The notes beneath the pieces were generated by a model. It had not been told where the DNA came from, ran no database searches, and was given only the letters and a program-made list of their open reading frames with translations. From positions 5,152,976 through 5,216,975 of the forward strand of contig OX387187.1 in NCBI GenBank assembly GCA_947561395.2: a stretch of DNA of 64,000 nt. Reading direction: 5' to 3'. How positions within the stretch are numbered: position 1 is the first letter of the stretch; every line of letters begins with the position of its first letter. This document shows, piece by piece, positions 54,345 to 64,000 of the stretch. A program made the translations under genes and the position numbers. Origin of the DNA: Buxus sempervirens (taxonomy: Eukaryota > Streptophyta > Magnoliopsida > Buxales > Buxaceae).

Positions 54345-57300
54345 TAATACATGTATTCTTTCTTGAACAACCTTACATAGTATTCATACTGCTCCTGAGA
54401 CATGTGTCCAATAATACCAATAGGAGGAAAGTCAGGATAATAATTGCACAAGCTTTCTGCCTCTGTATTTGACTCTGGCTCGGGCTGAAGCGGTGCTGAT
54501 GGTGGTGGAGGATAAGCAACAACATCGTATCCAACGGGCATCACTCCACCCGGTGCGGCGTAGTATCCATATGGATATGGTTAACTGGAAATATCCCAAA
54601 AGGATCAGTGGGCTGCATATGCTGTAAGTCAGGATATCCATAGGACTCATAGCTACCGGTGTTTGATGGCTCTGCTGGGCCAGGCTGCTGAGGATAATAA
54701 TATGAGCCGTAATGTCCATGGCCCTAATGTGGATAGTGGTTCCCATAAGATGAACTGGATTCAACGTCCAGTGATCCAAAACTCTGAGCTATAGAGGACT
54801 CGTCGTGGTGCACACCGATATGCTGCTTTCCTTTGTCCCTCCTCCAAATGTCTGTGTCGGTGTCGCACTCGTATCGGTGTCCCTCTTGGCCCCATGGTTT
54901 CGATCTTTCATGGCATGATCGTATCCCGCTTCTTCAGTGAACGTACTCGAACCTGGGGCACTACTGCCAGCAAAATCGCCCTGGGCATCATCATCATCAT
55001 CGTTGTCGTCGTCTGACTTATCACTATCATCATCATCAGATGACTCATCATCATGTGCTCGTGAGGATGAGGCAGGGGTTGGGGCTGTTCGTGGTGGTGT
55101 GGCTGAAACTGAGGGGGGAACAACCCTAAGCAGTCGATCGAATGAGTCTCTGCTGTCCTCCCCCCTTTCCTCCTCCATGACAGCATCGACATCTATGCTC
55201 ATATCTGTAGTTGCACGGGCGATGATTGGGCTAGGTCAACCATCTGGCTCGTCCATCTCAGAAGTACATCTAACCCACTCTGAAAATGGATCCTTCTCGT
55301 CAATCTCATTGCTGAATAATACCTCCAGAGGATCTCTGATGGGCGTAGTACGATGCTCAATTTCTAGCTGCTTCGTCCGTAGCCTCATATTGTAGTGACA
55401 AAATACGAGCTTCAGAAATCTCGCGTACGCCAATCTGTTCCTCTGCTTTGTATGAATAAGAGCAAATGTGCTCCAATTCTGTGCATACGTAGAAGAAGAC
55501 GCCGTCTGAGTTACGATCCTAGTTGCCAACTTGCGCAAAGTAGGCGCATCATACCTGTACATCGCCCACCATTCACCTGTGATCTGAAAAAACAATAATA
55601 GTTTATTAGAAAATATCAAAATAGAAGTGTATAAAGGCTAATGACATTATTTGTTATGAAGTTACTTACACGGCATCATCGTGTCCCTCGATGCAATCGC
55701 CGTGATCGATCCGAATGACCCCAATGCATCTCTAAACATTATCAACTGGGAAAACCAAACTTAAATGTTAGTATTTATTATTTAATAAAATGTCATTGCA
55801 TTGAGGACTTATATTTAAAAAGTATCATATTCCTAATCCTACCTCATTTCCAAACCGGCCAGCCGCATCTGAATTAAGATCCAACTTTATAAATACCTGA
55901 TGCACTGCGCTACACAGTTCAGGATTCGTGCCAAGCTAGTGCTTATAGTGATACTTGGGGTTCAAATAGTGTGTTGTATGAAAGGAAAATGTTAGTATAA
56001 TGACAATTGACAAACTATAATATAAATGCAATAAAGCATAAATTTATTCATACTTACTAGCCATATGTAAAGGATGCAACAAAGTCTTGGTCCACTTCGC
56101 ATTAATAATCTTGTGCACCCATTTGTACGAATCAGGTGTTGCATTCATAATTTGGGCCTTCATGACTCTCATGCATTCATATGTAGACCTTATCGTGGGA
56201 TAGGCTTCCGTATCAACAATCCTCAATATACGGTACATAGGCTTCAAATATTTCACAATGTCTCGGACATCATCCCAAAATTTACTAGACAATACAATGT
56301 CCCCGACTCTCCTGTCTGCTGTTGTGCTGCTATGAGAGGAATTACACTAATCCTGACTAGTAAAAAGTGTCCTCAATCCGGCCCGATGTTTCAAAAGACT
56401 CTCCAGGGCAATGTAGTTCTTGCCAAATCTGGTAATACTAGGCCGAACTATATCTCCACCACATCTCTCTCATCTTTGCTAGTACGAAGTTGTGGTTGTA
56501 GACAAATGTTGTCAGGGCTCGGGCATCTCGTAAAACATTGACTACTGTGCTTCTCTTTGCAATCGCCTCCAACATCAAGTCGATGCAGTGCGCTGCATAT
56601 GGCGTCCAATGTATATTATACTTCTCCTGTATGATCTTTCTAGCCTTCTTGTAGTTGCTTCCATTATCTGTGACAATTTGGATCACATACTGTGCACCAT
56701 CAGCTATGATCCTCTTAAGTAGCCGTGTTATATAGTCTACGTCCTTTATGTTATTTGATGCGTCCATTGACTTCAAGAACACCGCCTTCCCTCTACAGTA
56801 TACCATGAAGTTGATGATGGACAGTTTAGTAGGATGTGTCCAACCATCACACATAATAGTCACCCCAAATTGCTCCCAATGAGGTCGTAGGGATGCAATA
56901 AAATCTCTCATTTCTTGCTCGTCATTTAGATATCTGCCTATAATGTTACAGGGTGTAGGTGGCTGCACTTTTGGACCCGCCTCCTGAATAGTGTCTACCA
57001 TGTTCTTGAAGTGGGGAGATGCCGCTGCATTTACTGGGATGTGATTAAAGAAGAAAAACTTCGATACGTGCTTTCTCATTCTCTCCTTCAGTGATCCCTT
57101 GCTCCAAACATCCCTAAGTCTCTTCTGTCTTGATCCAGAAGAAAGATATAATTGGGGCTCCGCAGTAGTCCGGCATCCTTGTACTCTGTGTCCGCCCTAA
57201 CTCAGGCTTAGCCCTATGCCCTGAACCTCGAGCATGAGTACCATGATCACCTCCAGAGTAACCACCCCTCTCCAAGCCCAATCTGTGGCTCTCCCTTCTC

Positions 57301-57730
57301 TCGTACTTATCCCGTAAATAATCTCGAACACTGGCTCGAAATGCTGCCTTCTCTGCCTCAGTCATCATATCAGTAGGGTAGACAATGTCATCGTTTGAAT
57401 CCTCACCCCAGCAAGTGGTCATGCAGGCTCTCCTATCCTGCGTCTGATCTCATGCTCTACGGCCCTCTTCTCCTGCCGGCTAGTCATCTCTATGTGTAGA
57501 TGTTCTTGCATTTGTTTTTTTTTACTTTTGGAGGTACTCTTGGACAGTTGACTACGTTCTTGTAGCCATGTGCTAGGTGTTGCTTTAGGCGTGAAATCCC
57601 ACCACCCTTAAATTGCTGGCCACAATAATTGCATTCCGTTTTATTTCTATCCCCATCAACTTTCTTACAGTGCCTTCAGCCAATATCTACCTGCCTACGA
57701 CCCTGTTGGTCACCTCTACTGCCAGAATCA
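54345..57730 (-). pseudogene. hAT transposase gene (BED finger, DUF659, hAT C-terminal dimerisation), decayed
   Basis: Minus strand, 5' to 3'. BED-type zinc finger at about 57700-57550 (CNYCGQQFKGGGISRLKQHLA), with a TGA in its frame at 57678-57676 where the family has Trp. Then a linker (57422-57114). The DUF659 transposase core is at 57079-56438 (PPTPCNIIGRYL, VTIMCDGWTHPTK, VIQIVTDNGSNYKKA). A middle part lies at 56292-56044 (SSKFWDDVRDIVKYLKPMY). A hAT dimerisation region follows at about 55583-55236 (ITGEWWAMYRYDAPTLRKLA, STFALIHTKQRNRL). An acidic and then Tyr/Pro-rich C-terminus runs to about 54345. Two GT-AG introns are visible: 55842-55746 and 55669-55584. Frameshifts and stops mean it is probably not functional. 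Confidence 0.85.
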
Positions 57731-57779
57731 GAAGCTATACCAGATCAATACAATAACAATCAACAATCACCTGCACAAC

Positions 57780-58309
57780 GAACAAATAAAATACCAACAA
57801 CAGCTTAGTTACAAAACAAACTTATAATGTTGGATACAAATACAATACAAAACAAATTAATAAGGCATCATAAACATAATTTCTTATTGTTATTCTTATA
57901 TATTTTCAGATTTTTAAATAAATTTAGATTAATTTATAAGATTATTTGGTGTATTTTTATATATTTTCCCTATTTTTAATTAATATTCATGACAAATAAT
58001 TAAAAAAAATTAATTTTCATATGAATAATTATAGGTGGCATTCTTAGTAATTTTTACTAATTTATAACATTATTTGTTGTATTTTGTAGTAATTTTCCAT
58101 ATTTATAATTAATTTTCATATTTACTAATTTATAACATGATACTTATACATGGCGTTCACAGTAATTTTTACTAATTTATAACATGATTTTTTGTATTTT
58201 TGTATATTTTTCCCTATTTATGATTAATTTTCGTGACAAATAATTAAAAAAATTAATTTTCATACAAATAATTATAGATAATTATACATGGCATTCACAA
58301 TAATTTTTA
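57780..58309. repeat. AT-rich direct repeats
   Basis: Very AT-rich. ATTTTTACTAATTTATAACAT recurs (about 58048, 58162, 58300) and TGACAAATAATTAAAAAAA occurs twice (about 57989 and 58231). This gives about two copies of a 200-240 bp unit. It may be non-coding sequence of the neighbouring pararetrovirus remnant; the repeat runs up to its broken end. Confidence 0.65.
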
Positions 58310-58763
58310 CTAATTTATAACATGATTTTTCCCTATTTTTCTAATTATATTTTTGTTAAGCAACTCTTGTATTTCTTTTTTGCAATATTCTAATAATTCT
58401 TGTTTCATTTGAATTGGCCTCACTTTTGTTGGTATTTTATCTTCATTAATATCTTTTTTGTATGGTAAAGAAACTGTGTTTTTTCCTATGCCAAAAGGTA
58501 ATTGGGATGTCAGAGCATATCTCTTTTCTAACTTGTTTTTAAGATAGTCTATTTGTGATTGCAATTGGAGCTTTTTTTAGTTATCTTCTATTTGCTTATA
58601 TTCTAATTCTTGTTTTAAGTAACATAATTGTTTTGTCTTTCTTACTATCATGTTATTTTCAGGAAATATTGAAAATTGCCTATAATATCTAAATCTTTGG
58701 TTTGTTGAGGATTAATAAATTTGAATAATACCTTCTGATTAAAAATTTGAGTTTCTAGTCCTT
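58310..58763 (-). pseudogene. Endogenous caulimovirid remnant, part B (start of the RT region)
   Basis: Minus strand. The frame from 58763 downwards, then the frame 58564-58310, read like the region between the aspartic protease and reverse transcriptase of plant pararetroviruses (Caulimoviridae polyprotein), including a KVRPIQM-type motif shortly before the RT palm. It is broken by stops (for example at about 58648 and 58579), and the RT catalytic part is absent in the window, being replaced by AT-rich repeats. It continues part A on the far side of the LINE insertion. An old, non-functional genomic copy. Confidence 0.75.
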
Positions 58764-60462
58764 TTTTTTTTTTTATCAGTAATGGGAATGATATATATAA
58801 AAGCATGCAAAGTACAAAAGTGAGAACAGCTGTTAGGTACACACCCACAGGGAATGGGACGTACCTAACCAAATGACCAACAAAAACTCAACCCCTACTA
58901 CTACAAGCACATAAAGCTATACAATCAATGCCTCCCAATTTCTGATAATATCCCCTGAACCAAAGTCACGAAATGCCGGTGTAACCGAAGACTAGGATGC
59001 TGCAACCCCCAAAACTACATCAAAGATAGCCTCTCGATTCATGAAAACATCCTCAAAAATCCGACTGTTACGCTTCAGCCACACTGTCCATATTGTAGCA
59101 AAGAACACTCCATAATAGAATGTTCTACCTCTCTTGGACAAATGTGGAAACCTCCATTCTTCCGCCAACTGACAAAGGGATCTCGGCGTGACCCACACCA
59201 CTCTAGCACCCTGTAGAAACATCCCCCAAATGCATCCAATACAGCTACAATGTACAGATAAATGGTCTACTGACTCCCCCTCCCTCATACACTAGTGACA
59301 TATGAACGGTGACAACGTACACCTCTTCCTTCTTCACTGTAAGTTTTCCTGAGTGTTAATTTTATTCAAAAAAGCAGTCCATGCAAACACTTTCACTTTA
59401 AGTGGGACTTTGGATTTCCATAGAAACCGAGTTGGAAGGGCAGGAATATGGCTTGCTCCCAACCCCCTAAAATGTGACATCAAAGATTTACAAGAAAACT
59501 GACTATTAGACTCAAGCGTCCAACACCTAACATCCTGAATGTTATCATGAATGACCACCCCCTCAAGTAGACCAATAAGGGCACCCAGATCATCTATTTC
59601 AGATTCTCTTAGGTCCCTTCTGAACTGAAGGTTCCACACTACCTGACTTTTGGACCAGACAGTATGTTGTAAACATAAGGGTCCCTGATACAACGAATCC
59701 TAAAAAGCCAAGGATAAAGTAATGCCAGATTTGAATCCCCCCACCAAGTATTCGACCAGAATTTGAAGGTATCAGCCATACAGAGTTTGAAAGAAACCAA
59801 AGGCAAGAAAACATGAGACAATTTCAAAATGGATTTTCAGGGACATTCATACGGAATTCTAGCTCTATCATTGAACTCCTGACCATTGTGATGAACTCCA
59901 AATTTACTCATGATGACCTGACTCCACAACTCCTCCCTTTCCTGGCCAAACCTCCACATGCACTTCCTAATAACGCAGAGTTCTTCAAGTACACATTCCC
60001 CAAAGATAGACCACCCGACCCCAAATCCCTAGTTACTACCTCCCATTTGACTAAATGGTCCTTCCTGTGATTACTTCCCCCTTCCCATAAAAAATCTCCT
60101 TGCATCCTCTCAATGACCTTCACCACCTTCATAGGAGCTCTAAACAAGGACATGAAGTACAAGGGTACATTAGCAACCGAAGCTCTAATTAGGGTAACTC
60201 TACCCCCCACTGACAAGTAATTTCTTTTCCACATAGACATCTTCTTTCTCAACTTCTCTATGACCGATTCCCAAAACTCCATCTTCTTGACCTTCCCTGC
60301 CAACGGAAGTCCTAGATACTTAATCGGCCACTGAGCAATCCTACACCCCAATTGGTTTGCAAAGACTTCCATCATTCTTTCCTCAACATGGATACCTGAT
60401 ATACTGCTTTTTCCCAGATTAACTTTCAGCCCAGACAACATTTCAAAGCTCCTTAGGACACT
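58764..60462 (-). pseudogene. 5'-truncated LINE inserted in the caulimovirid remnant
   Basis: Minus strand, about 1.7 kb. The 5' end lies in the RT C-terminal part (MLSGLKVNLGKSS at about 60441, PIKYLGLPLAGKVKKM, SVGGRVTLIRASVANVP, GDFLWEGG). Then comes the reverse-transcriptase zinc-binding domain zf-RVT (FLWKSKVPLKVKVFAWTAFL at about 59400; GESVDHLSVHC at about 59280), and then IWTVWLKRNSRIFEDV. It ends in a poly(A) tail (plus-strand T-run to 58774). A 13-bp TSD (plus strand GTTTCTAGTCCTT) flanks it at 58751-58763 and 60463-60475. A few frameshifts; otherwise fairly well preserved. Confidence 0.92.
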
Positions 60463-60870
60463 GTTTCTAGTCCTTCTTGTGTTACCATAAATGGTTGAAT
60501 TATTGTTAAGAATGGGGTTCCTAAAATCACATATTTACTCAGATCTTTAACAAGTATAAATGGTGTTTTTACGCATATTCCTTCATGACAAATATGTGCA
60601 TTTGTTAATTTGTATTTTATTTGGAGTTCTAAATCACTTGCTGTGTATAAATTTTCTTCGGCTTTTTCGAAATATTTTGTATGAATTAATCCCTCTTGAA
60701 TACAGTTTAGATCTACTCCTAAAACAACTAGAGTGATCATTAGTAAATGTGTGTTCTTTATTGACTCCTACTTGACTATTTATAAACCATTTTTGATTGT
60801 CAATTTGAGGAATTAAGTCAAATTTCTTTTCCTCATTTTGCTTTGACATAGAAGCTTCATCAGTTTGATC
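60463..60870 (-). pseudogene. Endogenous caulimovirid remnant, part A (aspartic protease region)
   Basis: Minus strand. The frame starting at about 60740 has the form of a retroviral-type aspartic protease of plant pararetroviruses: a degenerate active-site segment (VLGVDLNCI in place of D-[ST]-G), then ILVKDLS and ILGTPFL near its end. The upstream part lies in another frame (to about 60870), so a frameshift separates them. It is interrupted at 60462 by the LINE and continues as part B. Only this fragment of the viral polyprotein is present. It is non-functional. Confidence 0.75.
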
Positions 60871-61160
60871 TTCTATTTTTGGTATGTATGTATATATATT
60901 TTTGGTATGTATATATATATATAAGTTGATCCATGTGTGCCTCACCAAAGAAAGGGGTAACATCCCATCCCTCCACCCCCCTCTTTGTTGAGTCTCAACG
61001 AAGAGAAGAAGCAAGTGTTCAGGTATGCTCGCCTCTCCTCCTCTTCATCTCTCTCTCTCTCTCTCTCTCTCTCACTCACACACACACACACACACAGAGA
61101 ATTGTGTGCCTCTTTTTTATACAGATTTTGCACAGTTGGTCATGCGAAATGTGACCACAA
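60871..61160. repeat. Microsatellites: (TATG/TA)n and (TC)n(AC)n
   Basis: GGTATGTATGTATATATATTTT repeats at about 60880-60922 and a (TC)n run followed by (AC)n at about 61047-61097. No gene. Confidence 0.85.
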
Positions 61161-62120
61161 TTCACCATGTGAAATTTGACCAAAATTAAGACGGCATAGG
61201 CAATTTCCAACTTGTGCCTTAAAATCTTTAATTTTTATAACATCATGGACGACACAGTCAATCTGTGTCGCCCTTTTTTGTAACTAACTAGGTGTTTCAT
61301 GGAACCCATGTGGTTTCAGTGTTGCTTTCCACCAACCAGCGAAATTTATTTGGCATAGGCGAAATTTTGCCAAAATTGAATTTCATGGTTGACAGAATTT
61401 TAAAAAAAGAGAAAAAAAGAATCCCAAAAAATTCTACAAAAATATATATAAAAAGTGGTAATTGAACAAAATAGATGTCAAATTGTGTTAGAAAATTAGA
61501 AACACGGATATTTTAAACCACAAATATATCGAAATTTGGGCTACTTAATGTGTTACGCAAACAATGCTTGTATATGATCAACATTAGATGAAAATAGAAT
61601 TAGTAACTGAATTGAACACTACAAACAACTTATGACAAATGATGTATCTAACATTAATTCCATGGTGTTCACCTGCTATTGTTGAAGTCCCAGTATCCTT
61701 TACCCTCGTCGGCATCCCTTTATTGATATGTGGTGCTCTAGATTTGTTTCACTCTCTAGAGAAAAAGGGTAACGAACTCCTCTCCAACCACATGCCTAGA
61801 ATCAACTAACTCTGAATAGTATAGTAACCCGAAGTCCAAAACCTAGAATTACTAGAGTAGGATAATAGTAATGATCATCTTGATATTAAGAATATCTGGC
61901 AGCTCTGCCACTCGACTCTAATGATTGCTGTGGCTGTCGCTGAATGTATGGATAATAATCTGGGTAGTTATTTGCATTTGGATGTGGAAGAGGATGTAAG
62001 TACTATATTAGATAATCTGCAAATCCCATGGTCTAAAAGCGTTGCTATAACTCATCATAAGAATAACTGTCGAGTGGTTAAGTCTCATGATCATGTGATG
62101 CAATATGAATAATTTCTACA
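61161..62120. other. Non-coding; possible second hAT remnant
   Basis: Perfect 8-bp stem CGACACAG-TCAAT-CTGTGTCG at 61250-61270. GGCGAAATTTTGCCAAAATT at about 61356 resembles the hAT subterminal motifs at 50.6 kb. On the minus strand, about 62040-61890 reads Tyr/Pro/Asn/Gln-rich (NNYPDYYPYIQRQPQQS), as at the C-terminus of the hAT transposase further left. Weak evidence. Confidence 0.3.
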
Positions 62121-64000
62121 ACAACAAAATAATGTCTCTGTTGGGGTCAGTAATATGAATCTTATTCCTCTATCCTGCTCCATAAAAATAGTATCTTAAG
62201 TGAGGTTATGATTACCCAAGTTTTATCCTAGAATCATGGGAGAAGAAATTTTACAAGACATAATAGAATTGGTACCTTTACTTATTGCATTTGAATTTAT
62301 TTTTCATAGAAAATCCCTCAAAACAGGTTCTTCAATCTCAAATTGCTCGAGTCAATTTTTATAATCCCAATTTGAGCAATTAGCAAAAATTTGAACTTTG
62401 AATAACCTTTTTTTGCTTTATAGCAAAATCTTGATCTCATTTGAGTGCCTGGTGAAATTTTTAAAGTGATAATGATATATTGGCAAATGTGTTGGTGCAA
62501 TTATGGAAAAATGTGGAATGGAGGAAAAAAAAGGGACATTTTCGGGGGCATTCCCTTCCCTGCTGAAGAAGAAAATTTTGCATTTTTCTTTGAAATTAAA
62601 AGCATGCTTGCAAACATGTTTGCATGTTTTCAATGATGAAGGAATGAAAACTGTTATGAGATGCACCATAAAGAAATTGGGATTTTCAGCGAAGCTGGGG
62701 TGACTTTAGTTACACATTTCAAAATTTATGTAGCAACTTGAATATAGTTAACATCAAGGATGTGATTTATTCTATTTAAATTGTAGGTAGCATTATTTAG
62801 TATTTATAATATGGAAGGCGGAGATGAATGAAGATATGAATAGGGCTGTTTTTGCCATGTCAGTCATTTAAGTCCTTGGTGTTATTATCTCTTTTTTCAC
62901 CTGTTTAGATTCATTGCAGAATTTCAAATGATAGCATGTTTAATTCATTTTTACATATGTATGTAATTTTTAGTAAGAAATGCATATCTTTAAATATATT
63001 CTCAAAATTTTCTTTTGGGTCTGGGATGCTGTAACCCTCAGATAATGTATGAGTTTTATTTTCTTGTTAGTGGTTCATCCCATTGTGTAAAAGGTCAAAC
63101 CACAAGTATTCAATGCATGCATAACTAGTAAGTGTCACAAGATTGTCACAAGATAGTGGAAAATGTGGCCAGTTATGGCTAATACTTAATAGCTTCTTGT
63201 AATCTGCCCATATACATCTCTTGTTTAGTTTTATCTTCTACTTTTCTTTTTCAATATCCATTTCTTTTTCCTGGCATGCTTGTGCACTCCGCGATTGCAC
63301 TGATGTTCTTTTGAAGCAGTTAATCCTATTGGTTATCTCAAAATGCATATGATTCTTAAAATCATCAATAGAACCTTTGGAGTAGGGGGAAATTAAAGTC
63401 GGAATCAGATTTATGTTCTTTGTTGCAATTGTTTCTACCATTAATGCTTTGTTAGTATTTCATAAGTGATAGTAATGTAGTGGGGAAAACTCTCTGAAAA
63501 ATGTAGAAAGGCATGGGTATTCAAACACCTGATAGAAAACTAATTTTTTAAGGAATTTTCACCTGTATAGTTTCATTGGAGAATTTGAATTCTTAAATTC
63601 TAACCCTCAGAACATTACTATCACTTCACCTGTATGGTTGCATTGGGGAATTTGAATTGGTAGAATATCCACTGAATTCTTAAATGTGCAAGGAACTTCT
63701 ATGTGTAATGCAACCATTTATGAGCACAGATCAAATTCTTGACTAACCAGGTATTGTGCATGATGATTGAAAATTTGCGATTTATCTCATTATTTAATTC
63801 TGTCATGATGTTGTGACCGTGTGAAGCTGTAACCCTTAAATGATTTATCAGCTTAGTTTCTCTGTCATTGCTTCTCTCTGTCATATAAAGGTGAAAACAA
63901 TGGTATTTATTGAGTGAATTCACTAGAAAGTGTTACAAGATGTCAGAAAATTTCCTCCTGCATTTTTTTCCTGACATCTGTTTTACTCATGTGCTTGTAC
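62121..64000. other. Non-coding with old direct repeats
   Basis: TTCACCTGTATAGTTTCATTGG, continuing GAATTTGAATT, and variants lie at 62897, 63558 and 63625. CTGTAACCCTCA-like strings lie at 63029, 63597 and 63827. No gene recognised. It could be introns or the flank of a gene to the right. Confidence 0.45.

Noticed and set aside
54937-55395. 152-residue Ser-rich plus-strand frame
   Set aside because: Complement of the acidic C-terminal part of the hAT transposase, whose minus-strand reading is consistent with its neighbours.
53872-57830. A complete hAT element with both ends
   Set aside because: A plausible 3' terminus is visible, but no matching 5' terminus or 8-bp duplication was found, so only the gene and one terminal region are claimed.
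60933-61179. Open frames over the (TC)n(AC)n tract
   Set aside because: Microsatellite translation only.

Overview
This is a stretch of a nuclear plant genome: repeat-rich, intron-bearing and AT-rich, with long LTR retrotransposons, solo LTRs, LINEs, hAT DNA transposons, an endogenous caulimovirid (pararetrovirus) remnant and only one convincing host gene, an intronless P-class pentatricopeptide-repeat (PPR) gene at 42860-44353. The mix (Tat-lineage Ty3/gypsy elements with dual RNase H, caulimovirid remnant, hAT families) fits an angiosperm, probably a woody dicot or magnoliid. I cannot name the species.

Layout. (1) 1-14034: a Tat-lineage Ty3/gypsy element. Its 5' LTR lies left of the window. 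It has a 16-copy tandem-repeat leader, gag-protease-RT-RNaseH-integrase in several frames, a spliced antisense ORF, a polypurine tract and a 3' LTR. (2) 15214-23770: a three-level stack of solo LTRs, each level bounded by its own perfect 5-bp target-site duplication (GCTTC, CTTTT, CATTG). (3) 25438-37005: a complete young LTR element (LTRs 2156 bp, TSD CATAT, two LTR differences noticed) that encodes only gag, i.e. a TR-GAG-type non-autonomous Tat element. (4) 37688-40608: another solo LTR (TSD CTATG). (5) 40994-42431: a tRNA-derived SINE and a short hAT-type element (TSD GTCAGCAC). (6) 42432-44660: the PPR gene. (7) 45650-49660: degenerate L1-type LINE fragments, one split by a hAT-type MITE (TSD CTTGGGGG). 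(8) 51430-53531: a decayed repeat array, a short LINE insertion and an RTE-clade LINE. (9) 53872-57730: a decayed hAT transposase gene with recognisable introns. (10) 58310-60870: an endogenous caulimovirid remnant split by a 5'-truncated LINE with a 13-bp TSD. (11) 61000-64000: non-coding sequence with microsatellites and old repeats.

How the parts relate. All six LTR elements lie in the same orientation. The gag-only element and the innermost solo LTR have related LTRs, so the gag-only element was presumably mobilised by an autonomous Tat relative like the first element. The most unusual structures are in the non-coding parts of the Tat elements: strictly periodic 38-39 bp arrays of about 25-bp palindromes upstream of the LTR TATA boxes, 147-bp-spaced modules at the start of U3, a 16-copy hairpin array in the gag-only leader, and three 3'UTR stem-loops whose stems differ while pairing and loop sequence are kept.
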